Shown: in pieces, positions 11,322 through 19,970 of the stretch
How positions within the stretch are numbered: position 1 is the stretch's first letter
Layout of the letters: the number at the start of each line of letters is the position of its first letter
Assembly: GCA_027924585.1 (NCBI GenBank)
Contig: BSBM01000436.1
Span: 12,190,501-12,254,500, forward strand
Direction of reading: 5' to 3'
DNA from: Larix kaempferi
Taxonomy: Eukaryota > Streptophyta > Pinopsida > Pinales > Pinaceae
Length of the DNA stretch: 64,000 bases
Translations under genes and position numbers: made by a program
Notes under the pieces: model-generated
Told to the model about the DNA's origin: nothing
The model's database searches: none
What the model saw: the letters and a program-made list of their open reading frames with translations, nothing else

Positions 11322-12068
11322 GGAGTGGTGAACACTCAGCCGTTAGCCCCCCCACAGGGCAACGTGCAACCACAACAAATTACTTACGTAGCTCCTGACT
11401 AACCCATGTTTGATTCAGGCACCCACCACTTATTGATGATGTCCACTGCCGACGTCAATATCCAAACCCGTCGGAACCAATACGGACTGACTTCTGAAGC
11501 CCCCCCCGCCGAAAAGGATACTAATGCTCATCCCACTGATCAGACATTGCGTATACCTCAGGTTCCACTCGATGGCGCTTCTAAAGCACCTCGCTTCCCC
11601 CTTCGCCGAATCAACAACAACCCCAATGCACGGGCTGCGTCCAATTACAACATCGTAGATGACCTAGCTCAATCTCCCGCAGCCATGTCCGCGTTAGAAG
11701 TCTTGAAGAACTGTCCTACGCAGTGCAAGACTTTACTTTCCGCCATTGGGGCGATTGACCCAAATGATTCAAAATTGATGACCTTTGATTTGGACCAGTC
11801 TGAACCACGTCTGCCTTCCACCATAGCAGTCCAAGTTTCTGTTTCTATTCGGAATCTTGTCATCCATCGATGCATCATCGACGAGGGTGCCTCCACATGC
11901 GTCATGTCCACATTTGTTTGGCAGAAGTTGGGATCTCCTACTCTCCAGCAATCCACCACTGCATTGTGGGCCTATGACGGCCGGGTCAGCTCAACCTCAA
12001 GGTCTACTACCCAAGGTCCCCGTCCAATTGGGTGGGAAAACTGTGCTCATCGACATAGAGGTCATTAA
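11322..12068 (+). pseudogene. Element B pol: protease region (frameshifted)
   Basis: In the gag frame beyond two TAA codons (11319, 11400). Contains the conserved pre-protease block SNYNIVDDLAQSPAAMSALEVL and the aspartic protease active site (DEGASTCVMS at about 11881-11910). At about 11980-11990, between YDGR and QPQGLLPK, an indel shifts the frame; the protease C-terminal half (LDYNLLLGRSYMYAM, FPHEGRVVKIDQL) is read one frame over from there. The two gag-pol TAA codons could be natural (recoding or splicing, as proposed for Ogre elements) or CAA-to-TAA changes; I cannot decide. Protease as encoded is non-functional unless the shift is corrected. Confidence 0.85.
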
Positions 12069-13545
12069 CGCCCAGCTCGATTATAACCTTTTACTTGGCC
12101 GCAGTTACATGTACGCCATGAAAGCGGTCGCCTCCTCCGTTTTCCGCACCATGATGTTCCCCCACGAGGGACGCGTGGTCAAAATTGACCAACTCACCTA
12201 CTATGATCCCAATGCCCCTGCAGCACCCGAAAATGTTCTTCCCATGATTGAACAACCTGCTGCTGGTGAAACTACCTCCTTTGTGTCTTCTGTGGGACCC
12301 GGACTTTACTCAGATACACCAATGACCTCTACATTCCAGGCCATTCCACCACCGTCACCGGAGACCCATGTCACAAACCTCTGTACTCTTTCACAGAATA
12401 CACAGACACCCGGTAGTCAACCACCATTGATCCCTAGTCACATCGGTGTTACACCTATCCATACCATCCCCTTTCTATTTCCTCCTTCGGGTGTAGTAAG
12501 CGCCCCGGTTATGGCTACCCTTAGTCTACCCGGGTTAACATTGGGATTACCCGTGTGGTATATTCCACCTCCCGTTCCACCGCCGACACCAAACGTCATC
12601 CTCCAACCCGTACAACCTATTGTTACCACAAATCAACCTCCTCCTGGTGTCGCAATCCCTTCGTCGTCAATGAAACATCCTCCTGGTCTCACGATTGCTT
12701 CGACGTCAACAAATCCCCCTCTTCTTGCTAAGCCCACTGGGGGCAGAGGACCAAAACCGTACACTGCTATACCACCTCCTAAGGCAGTTAAACCCCCACC
12801 AGTGTTTTGAGCTCCCCCCAAATGCTCATTATGCGATGAGATAGGCCATCCAACTCATCAATGCCCACACTTATCGGCACTCCAAGAGCATATGAATATG
12901 TTAGACGATGACATCAGCATCCCAGTAGTCAGATTAGAGCCACCTCTACAGCCTCGCGACAAATCACTGCGCACCAACCATCTTTGTGCTATATGCAGTG
13001 TTTACGGCCACTACTCTCACCATTGTCCTGATCTACCTGACTATAGAGCAGCGTTGTACGAGTTAAACAACGTTGACTTAGAGATATCTCCTCCCCTCAT
13101 CGAGGAGATCCACCCCCCGCCATCATCCTCGTCGGAAGAAGTCAATACAATATATATGATTTCAACAACTTTCAAACCAGAACCCCTTGATTTATGGTCT
13201 GACTACTTCAATACTGATGAGCAAATTTTGGAGACACTCACTGCACCTGACTACCCTTGGGATGATATGCATCATCGCTCGTACTTCCTCCCGGAAGCAT
13301 CTACATCCACCGCATCCAACCAGCTATCGGTCGAATCGAAAGATTTCATACCCACTAAGGTCGATTGGTTAAAGGATCCCATCCCAGCACCGGATGCCTT
13401 TGAAGAAGGGAACATGTCGAACATTTCCCCCACTATACAGATAGACATTTCTACGACACCAAGGAAACCTGAGCTCATCTCGCTGGGCGCATCTTGCACT
13501 CAAGCAGAAACTCAGGCATACAAAAAGCTCTTTCAAGAGTTCTGA
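12069..13545 (+). pseudogene. Element B pol: PR end and PR-RT linker with two zinc knuckles
   Basis: Frame 1. After the protease end comes a Pro/Thr-rich stretch to TGA 12808-12810. The same frame then resumes with a CCHC knuckle (CSLC-x4-H-x4-C, 12823-12864) and a second (CAIC-x4-H-x4-C, 12985-13026). The second is strikingly like the gag knuckle (LRTNHxCxICxVYGHY shared), so the nucleocapsid module seems duplicated into pol. The linker YPWDDMHHRSYFLP, shared with element A, follows. TGA 13543-13545 interrupts the EF-DVFAWSY motif where Arg is expected (CGA to TGA). Role of knuckles between PR and RT is unknown; nucleic-acid binding is the inference. Confidence 0.8.
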
Positions 13546-14940
13546 GACGTCTTTGCCTGGTCCTATATCGAGATGCCTGGTCTCGACCCCGCCATTATAG
13601 AACACCACATTGATACATGGCCTGAGGTACCCCCTGTTCGTCAGAAACAACGACCCATTCACCCTTCCAAGCTACCTGCCGTTAAAGCTGAGGTCGAGAA
13701 ACTCCGCAAAGCAGGATTCATTTATCCCATTCCGTACACCACCTGGGTGTCGAACCCCGTTCCGGTCAACAAAAAGCAAGGCACCCTTAGAGTATGCACT
13801 GACTTCCGTGATTTAAACCACGCTTGTCCAAAAGACAATTTCCCCACGCCATTCATTGACCAACTCATTGATGAGTGTGCGGGCCATGAAGTCCTATCCT
13901 TCATTGACGGGTTTTCCGGATATAACCAAATTCACATCCGCAAGGAGGATCGGTACAAGACTGCCTTTACCACCCCATGGGGCACCTTTTCCTATCGCGT
14001 CATGCCATTTGGCCTTAAAAATGCTGGTGCCACTTTCTAGCGAGCCATGACCTATTGCTTTCACGACTTGGTCCATATCCTGCGAGTCTATCTTGACGAC
14101 CTCACAGCTCGTTCCCGAAAACGATCAGACCACCTTAATGACCTCCGGCAAGTTTTCCTGCGTTGTCGCAAATATAAAATCCGTTTGAACCCACACAAGT
14201 GTGTCTTTTGCGTCCCGGCGGGCGGGTTGTTGGGTTTCATTGTTTCCCAAGACGGAATCACTGTCGATCCCCTGAAAGTCAAAGCCATCTTAGAACTTCC
14301 CCCTCCTCGCACGCTTCGGCAGCTTCAGAGCTTGCAAGGGCGGTCCAATTTTCTTAGGCACTTTGTTCCTGATTACGCCACCAAAGTCCATGGATTCTTG
14401 TGCTTACTCCGTACCCACATACCCTTTGTTTGGGATGAGCAAGCAGACACGGCATTCGAAGCCCTCAAGAAAGCTCTCACACAAGCCCCCTTGATATCCC
14501 CACCGGAAATCTCTCAAGACTTCACCCTTTACGTCTCGACATCTGAACATGCTGTGTCCGGAGTTTTGGTCCAAGAAGATGCCTCACACCGAGAGCATGT
14601 GATTTATTACGTCAGCCAGACCTTGTCTGGCCTACCTCTGCATTACCCATACGAGGAAAGATTAGCCCTAGCTGTAGTCTTTTCCGTACAAAAATTGCGA
14701 CACTACATCCTACTCAGTCATACCACGGTCGTGGCCGACTCCAACCCCATGGTCTATCTCCTCACCCGACGGCTCTTACAAGGTCGTGTTGCTAAATGGG
14801 TCATCATCCTCCAGGAATATGACCTCACTTTCAGAACTCCCAAAAGCACTAAAGCCCTCGCGCTTGCTCACCTCATCACTGACCTCCCATCCTCTTCGAC
14901 ATCACCCGTTATCCAAATGGACCTGATTGACGAGCAGATC
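13546..14940 (+). pseudogene. Element B pol: reverse transcriptase and RNase H
   Basis: RT blocks in order: WVSNPVPVNKKQGTLRVC, FRDLNHACPKDN (catalytic Asp), SFIDGFSGYNQI, FSYRVMPFGLKNAGATF, then TAG 14038-14040 in place of Gln, RAMTYC, catalytic YLDDL (YLDD at 14089-14100), LLGFIVSQDGI and thumb/connection. The RNase H (about 14520-14880) has LYVSTSEHAV where a catalytic Asp is normally present, then YEERLALA (Glu) and VVADSNPM (Asp). The lost first Asp fits the view that the extra RNase H at 16314 does the work. One nonsense codon splits RT; otherwise the domain is well conserved. Confidence 0.92.
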
Positions 14941-16209
14941 TTCATCATTTCGTTTGACGACCCTTGGTATGGAGACATATTGACTTACCTTCGTACGCAA
15001 AAATTTCGACCACACATCGATCGTGATGGACGCCGTCGCATACGACACCACGCCCCCCGATACCTCCTAATTGGGGATGTACTTTATCGACGCGACATTG
15101 ATACTATCTTACGCCGCTGCTTATCCCATAGTGAGGCAGAACAAGTCCTCAATGATTGTCATAGCGGTGCCTGCGGAGGCCATTTCTCCGGCATGGCCAC
15201 CGCCCAGAAAATCATTCGGGCCGGTTATTTTTGGCCATCATTGTTTACTAATTGCATCACCACAGTCAAGCATTGCCAGAACTGCCAACTATTTGCCCCC
15301 AAAGCAAGAACCCCCCCTGCCCCCCTTCATCCAGTCATCACTGTCGGACCATTCTGTAAATGGGCCATTGACTTCCTCGACTGCAACCCCCCGTCAGCCG
15401 GTGGTCACAAACACATCGTGGTCGCTGTAGATTATTTCACCAAGTGGGCAGAAGCCATGCCGACCTATAATTGCAAAGCCGACACTGCAGCACAGTTTTT
15501 CTTCAACCATGTTATCGCTCGTTTCGGAGTACCACAGCAACTAGTCTCTGACCACGGCTCTCACTTCGAAGATGCCGTCTGGAAGGAGTTATCAACCATG
15601 TTGAAATTTGAACACCATTTCTCTTCCACTTACTATCCCCAAGGAAACGGCCAAGTCGAAGCGATCAATAAAATCTTGAAGACCATTCTCCAACGTACTG
15701 TAGACAAGCACAAATCCAATTGGCACCACATGCTTTTCCCGGCACTATGGGCCTACCGCACCTCAACCAAAACCGCCACCGGTTTTACCCCTTTCCATTT
15801 AGTTCACGGTGTCGAATCCGTCCTCCCTATTGAGTGCCAGATCCCAACCTTACATATCGCCGTTGAACTCCTACCGGACACTTCCCCGATCGAGCAACGT
15901 TTACTACTCCTAGAGCAGGCCGATGAAGATCGGCGCACAGCCATTCAAAACATGGAAGCAGCTAAACAACGATCGAAACTAAGTTACGACAAACGCGTCC
16001 ACCCAAGAACCTTTTCGGAGGGAGACCTTGTCCTCGCTTACGATCAAGCTCATGATAAAACCGGAAAGGGAAAGTTCGTGTCTATGTGGCAAGGCCCCTA
16101 CATCATACACACCTGCCTTGGGCAGGGGGCATACATTCTGACCGATTCAGAAGGCAACACCCTACGCAACCCATGCAACGGGTTGTACCTTAAACGATTT
16201 TACCCATAG
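14941..16209 (+). CDS. Element B pol: integrase (open part of frame 14047-16209)
   Basis: Same open frame as the RT C-terminal part. The zinc-binding HHCC module has His at about 15160 and 15181 and Cys at 15274 and 15283 (CHSGACGGHF ... HCQNCQ). The catalytic triad is Asp 15370 (AIDFLD), Asp 15550 (VSDHGSHF) and Glu 15658 (GQVEAINK), spaced D-x59-D-x35-E, the canonical D,D35E. The C-terminal GPY module is visible (WQGPYIIHTCLGQGAYIL) and the frame ends LKRFYP-TAG. No chromodomain, as expected for Tat. The domain is intact, though separated from gag by upstream stops. It would join cDNA ends to target DNA in the nucleus. Confidence 0.93.
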   Translation, partial: FIISFDDPWYGDILTYLRTQKFRPHIDRDGRRRIRHHAPRYLLIGDVLYRRDIDTILRRCLSHSEAEQVLNDCHSGACGGHFSGMATAQKIIRAGYFWPSLFTNCITTVKHCQNCQLFAPKARTPPAPLHPVITVGPFCKWAIDFLDCNPPSAGGHKHIVVAVDYFTKWAEAMPTYNCKADTAAQFFFNHVIARFGVPQQLVSDHGSHFEDAVWKELSTMLKFEHHFSSTYYPQGNGQVEAINKILKTILQRTVDKHKSNWHHMLFPALWAYRTSTKTATGFTPFHLVHGVESVLPIECQIPTLHIAVELLPDTSPIEQRLLLLEQADEDRRTAIQNMEAAKQRSKLSYDKRVHPRTFSEGDLVLAYDQAHDKTGKGKFVSMWQGPYIIHTCLGQGAYILTDSEGNTLRNPCNGLYLKRFYP

Positions 16210-16313
16210 AAAATCTGATGGACACCATCATCCATTTTAGTATAGGCATACATTTTTTGTTCACAAAAAATTTCAAAAAACCTAAATATTTGTTTTTCTC
16301 TGCATGACCACAG

Positions 16314-16751
16314 ATGGAGCCTCTTCCACTCTGCCATGTCGGTTTCGCTGATGGTGCAAGCCGTTGGTCTCCCAATCTCGCCTCCGCAGCTTGGGTAATA
16401 TACTCCCCTTCACATGAGTTAATTCACATTGACGGAGTATGTTTAGGTGCCGCTACCAATAATCAAGCTGAATACGATGCCGTGACCGGTCTCCTGGCCG
16501 CTGCTCTCCAAATGAGCATCCGTCACCTCAACGTTTTCTTGGACTCACAGCTCCTAGTTTCCCAGCTCAACAATGATAACCAGGTACGCGATCCCTGTCT
16601 TTTCAGAAAATTCCTGTGCACTAAACAAATGGTTAGACAGTTTGAATCCATTACATTCACACATGTCCCAAGACACCTCAATAGTGTAGCAGATAATATG
16701 GCCAACAGTGTCCTCGACTGGCACACCAATCACATCATGTCATATCCATAA
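16314..16751 (+). CDS. Element B second (archaeal-type) RNase H, downstream of integrase
   Basis: 145 codons from ATG 16314, 105 bp after the pol stop and in another frame. Motifs: FADGAS (Asp13), NNQAEYDA (Glu53), FLDSQLL (Asp77) and HLNSVADNMAN (Asp127), i.e. a full set of RNase H catalytic acids. NNQAEY and DSQLLV are typical of the archaeal/plant-type RNase H acquired by Tat elements. It would remove RNA from the RNA-DNA hybrid and can replace the degenerate RNase H inside pol. How it is expressed is unclear: separate ORF, reinitiation or spliced RNA. Frame intact. Confidence 0.87.
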   Translation: MEPLPLCHVGFADGASRWSPNLASAAWVIYSPSHELIHIDGVCLGAATNNQAEYDAVTGLLAAALQMSIRHLNVFLDSQLLVSQLNNDNQVRDPCLFRKFLCTKQMVRQFESITFTHVPRHLNSVADNMANSVLDWHTNHIMSYP

Positions 16752-16758
16752 ACAAAAA

Positions 16759-16945
16759 ATGCATCCATGTGCATAACATGTGCCTCCACGGGCATATACA
16801 AAAAACCAATAATGCATCCATGTGCATAACATGTGCCTCCATGGGCATACATAAATCAACAAACATACTGCATCCACGTGCATAACATGTGCCTCCACGG
16901 GCATATACAAAAGACAAATGTGCATCCACGTGCATACACGACAAT
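16759..16945 (+). repeat. Minisatellite after the aRNH gene
   Basis: About four copies of a roughly 45-60-bp unit with the core catgtgcataacatgtgcct and cgggcatataca, starting near 16759, 16811, 16870 and 16921 (the last partial). Lies in the 3' side of the sense transcript and beyond the 3' end of the antisense PMD gene. No coding signal. Confidence 0.8.
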
Positions 16946-17095
16946 ATATCTAAAATATATATCCACATATATATATAAATCAAATAGTCAACATGTCATA
17001 AGTGCCCTCAGCACCCGATATACAAAAAATACATCTGTCATACAAAAAATGCTTCCCCATATGCTCATCAGCATTTGGGGGCAGATACAATATAT
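16946..17095 (+). other. Spacer with internal purine-rich tract
   Basis: AT-rich spacer ending in a small inverted repeat (atgct/agcat near 17060-17073) and ttgggggcaga (17075-17085). That tract resembles the terminal polypurine tract (cagggggcaa, 21616-21625) and could be a second, internal initiation site for plus-strand DNA; this is inference. On the minus strand the stretch is the 3' flank of the PMD gene. Confidence 0.4.
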
Positions 17096-18569
17096 CTACT
17101 CATCCGGATCCCTAGGATCCTCCGGCTCCTCCTCCGACTCCTCCTCCGCCGGCCCCGCCGGGTCATGACGACCCCGAACTCGCCGCTCTGCTGGCCCCGC
17201 TGGATCGTCCCTCAGACGTATCCTCCCCTGAGCCGGCCCTGCCGGAGCATCTCGTCTACCATCCCCGTGCCTCACCACGAACACCGCTGTCCTCAACAGG
17301 AGCGACTGCCACTCAGGCGGCGCACCGAGACATCCCTGCAAAATATCCCGATCCAGGTCTCTCCAACCATCCTCGGGGAGCCCAGCTAGGATCCGGGCAA
17401 AGGTCCGTCGGACACCATCTATGGCGTCATCATGAGGGCCAACCCCTCGCCCACGAGCTGCATATCCTCCACCACGCGGAGGAGGTACAGGTACAGGTGG
17501 ATGGGCGACCACCATCGCCCGCCCCTGCCGAGCCACGTAGTCAGGTGGTGGCACTGGACCCACATCTGCACAAAGCAAGTAAGCCATCAAATACTATACA
17601 AAAAAAAATCATCATGATGAACCAAACAACATATGATATAATATCAAATAAAACACAAAACATACCGTCTAAACTCCAGGCCTGTCCTGGGGCACGAGGC
17701 ATCTCTGGGTCACCTCGGTAGTCCATGCCGGCGTAGGGATAGTCCTCAATCACCAGAGGCATCTGCTCCCACTGCTGATAGAAATCCTCCGTGAAGTAGC
17801 CGCGGACACCACCGCCGCCACGGGGCATCATCTGCCCCCACCTCATCATACGAGGCTCACTCGGAAGACCAGCACGAACGGGTACCCGTGGCCGCAAGGT
17901 CGGCACCCGCTCGAAGAAAAAACAGCATAAAAACGAGGCATAACAAAACTCGCCTCCCTCTCTAATGGCCTTGTCCAGATCTCTCCGGACACCAGCCAGG
18001 AACATCTGCGCCCAGGCATAATAAGTACCCTGAAGAACGGAATCCACCATCATCGTCTGCCCCCCAGACATACGATGTGGTGCAGCAGCACCCAATATCC
18101 GCAGAACGCAGGCACCAACAGCTCGCATATCCCACTCACGTAGGGATCTCAGACTAATAGAGCTGTTTACCAAAATAGCATCATCAACACAGAAAGTCTG
18201 TAATAGGTCCTCCATATCTACACCCGGAGGCAACCTCGGCAAGATATCACCCACCTCACCCAAGCAAGGCAACCCAGTCAAAAAATAAACATCTGTGAGA
18301 GTGATATCTAACCTCTCACCACCAATAATGAATGCACCCTCCGCCGGCACCCACCACTGCACAAGCTTGTTCAGGAGCCGTCTCACTGAACGTATAGGCG
18401 GGATCTGAGCGAACTTCAAAAGTCCGCTCATAGCCAGGGTCTGTCTCACCCCTGCATCAGTCTCAATCCTCAGCATGAGATCACCATCGATCTCCCTCTC
18501 CCGCCACACGGACTGAGGTCTCCGCAACATCATTGCCAGGAAAACAGAAGAAATTTTTAGCCCCAGCAT
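17096..18569 (-). CDS. Antisense plant mobile domain (PMD) protein, two exons
   Basis: Exon 1 18569-17666 (904 nt), intron 17665-17566, exon 2 17565-17096 (470 nt); joined length 1374 nt = 457 codons plus stop, no interruption. PMD signature in exon 1, about residues 30-100: LRIETDAGVRQTLAMSGLL, VQWWVPAEGAFIIGGERLD and ITLTDVYFLTGLPCLGE; these match the MAIN/MAIL1-type fold core. Exon 2 adds a Pro/Gly/Arg-rich segment with two DPAGPAE repeats and an acidic C-terminus (EEESEEEPEDP). Start: ATG 18569 chosen as the first in frame; Met13/14 is an alternative. PMD proteins of plants act in nuclear gene silencing with a PP7-type phosphatase, and PMDs are known to have been captured by plant transposons. 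Here its job is unknown. It lies wholly antisense to B. Confidence 0.85.
17566..17665 (-). other. Intron of the antisense PMD gene
   Basis: 100 nt. Donor GTATGT (17665-17660) follows exon end GACG; acceptor ...TTTGTGCAG ends at 17566. Very AT-rich and T-rich near the acceptor, as plant introns are, against GC-rich exons. Phase 1; removing it joins the reading frame exactly. Since the element's genomic RNA is copied from the other strand, an antisense intron would not be spliced during retrotransposition, which explains why it persists. Confidence 0.85.
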
Positions 18570-18586
18570 AAAAATTTTAGAAAAAT

Positions 18587-18885
18587 CCCATCGCGGCTTT
18601 TACACAAAAAGCCGCGATGCCCATCGCGGCTTTTCCACAAAAAGCCGCGATGCCCATCGCGGCTTTTCCACAAAAAGCCGCGATGACCATCGCGGGATCC
18701 ATGCAAAAACCCGCGATGAACATCGCGGGTTTTGGCCGGACAGTCGCGATGAACATCGCGACTATCCCCCATGAACTCGCGATGAACATCGCGGGTTCCG
18801 ACCTCACAGTCGCGATGAACATCGCGACTGTGAGCCTAAAACCCGCACGGTTCATCGCGGGTTCAGCCCCGAAACCCGTGCGATT
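18587..18885 (-). repeat. 33-bp tandem hairpin array in the PMD-gene leader
   Basis: The core catcgcg starts at 18589 and then every 33 bp through 18853 (nine positions, no indel). Units are near-perfect palindromes, e.g. aaaagccgcgat/atcgcggctttt with a 4-base loop. The plus-strand form (cgcgactgtgagcctaaaaccc) matches units of the 7535-7831 array (cgcgactgtgtggctaaaaccc), in the same orientation. The array ends 18 bp from the PMD start codon, so it would sit in the antisense mRNA leader. A 92-codon minus-strand frame of 11-residue repeats (18855-18577) crosses it and could act as an upstream ORF. Confidence 0.92.
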
Positions 18886-19258
18886 CCACGTTGGAGAGTC
18901 AACGTGGAATTTCGCGGCCCGCCGCCAATCAAAAAAGACATAATTGACAAGGCTAAGGCGAATAGAGTTACCTGCAACTCGCTAAATCGAAAACCAACGG
19001 TGAAATCTCCCGAAAATCGAGAAATAGCTCTGACAGCTCTATCAAACTCGCACGTAACAATGACAAGTCATTTGGGCCCCACGTCCTATTTATAGGATTT
19101 CCACCAATTTTCCAACAACCATTGCGGTATCATACGAAGTCCATTTCTCAAACCGTTGGTACCGTTGGGATCAGCACAGCGAGAACTTCATACAGGTTCC
19201 TTCCTTTTCCCGTTTTCACGAGGTCCATTTTTTGACTATTTCTTGGCCTCTTTCTTGG
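18886..19258 (-). promoter_or_regulatory. Promoter-proximal region of the antisense PMD gene
   Basis: No gene. On the minus strand it holds a TATA box (19085-19094) and about 190 bp between that and the hairpin array. The plus strand shows nothing coding. A possible splice donor (CAG/GTAAC at 18972/18971, minus) exists, but I found no convincing acceptor for a leader intron. Confidence 0.5.
19085..19094 (-). promoter_or_regulatory. TATA box for antisense PMD transcript
   Basis: ctataaataggac read on the minus strand is a textbook plant TATA box (the core is palindromic, so it also reads on plus). It lies 516 bp upstream of the PMD ATG and just downstream of the 149-bp array. A start near 19055-19065 is inferred. 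Confidence 0.55.
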
Positions 19259-19970
19259 CCTCGGTTTGCGTGCCACATCGATCGTTCTCCGTTTTCGACG
19301 TGCCTTATATAGCCGGATTCAGTTTTCCGCGCTCGTGATGATGCTGGAGATCATTTCTCGCTCTCACCTTTAGATTTTTTGGGCATTTTTTCCACGCCCC
19401 CTTGTCGCCTCGGTTTGCGTGCCACATCGGCCGTTCTCCGTTTTCGACGTGCCTTATATCGCCGGATTCAGTTTTCCGTGCTCGTGATGATGCTTGAGAT
19501 CATTTCTTGCTCTCACCTTTAGATTTTTCGGGCATTTTTTCCACGCCCCCTCGTCGCCTCGGTTTGCGTGCCACATCGGCCGTTCTCCGTTTTCGACGTG
19601 CCTTATATCGCCGGATTCAGTTTTCCGCGCTCGTGATGATGCTTGAGATCATTTCTCGCTCTCACCTTTAGATTTTTCGGGCATTTTTTCCACGCCCCCT
19701 CGTCACCTCGGTTTGCGTGCCACACCGACTGTTCTCCGTTTTAGACATGCCTTATATCGCCGGATTCAGTTTTCCGCGCTCATGCCAATGCTAGAGATCA
19801 CGTCTCGCTCTCTCCTTTAGAGTTTTCGGGCATTTTCTCCATGCCCGCCACACAGCCTCGGTTTGCGTGCCACATCGGCCGTTCTCCGTTTTCGACAATC
19901 CTTATGTCACCGGATCCAGTTTTCCGCACTGATGATGACGCTTGAGACCTTTTCTCGCCCTCGTCAATCC
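19259..19970 (-). repeat. 149-bp tandem array upstream of the PMD gene
   Basis: Units start cctcggtttgcgtgccacat at 19259, 19408, 19557, 19706 and 19856 (spacing 149, 149, 149, 150); the fifth is partial and most diverged. On the minus strand four units carry a TATA-like motif (atataagg at 19303-19310, 19452-19459, 19601-19608 and 19750-19757; in the first it is ctatataaggc). A short unit-like prelude lies at 19240-19258. Looks like a monomer array with promoter-like content for antisense transcription. Confidence 0.85.

Noticed and set aside
10609-11331. 240-codon plus-strand frame overlapping gag in another phase
   Set aside because: His/Pro/Leu-rich shadow of the Gln/Pro-rich gag segment; the zinc knuckle and gag core are in the 9249-11321 frame.
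18587-18885. CRISPR-like regular array of 33-bp units
   Set aside because: Units are contiguous and palindromic, without unique spacers, no cas genes are present, and the context is a plant retrotransposon.
18516-18972. Leader intron in the PMD gene (donor at 18971)
   Set aside because: A donor-like CAG/GTAAC exists, but no acceptor with a pyrimidine tract fits without losing the start codon.
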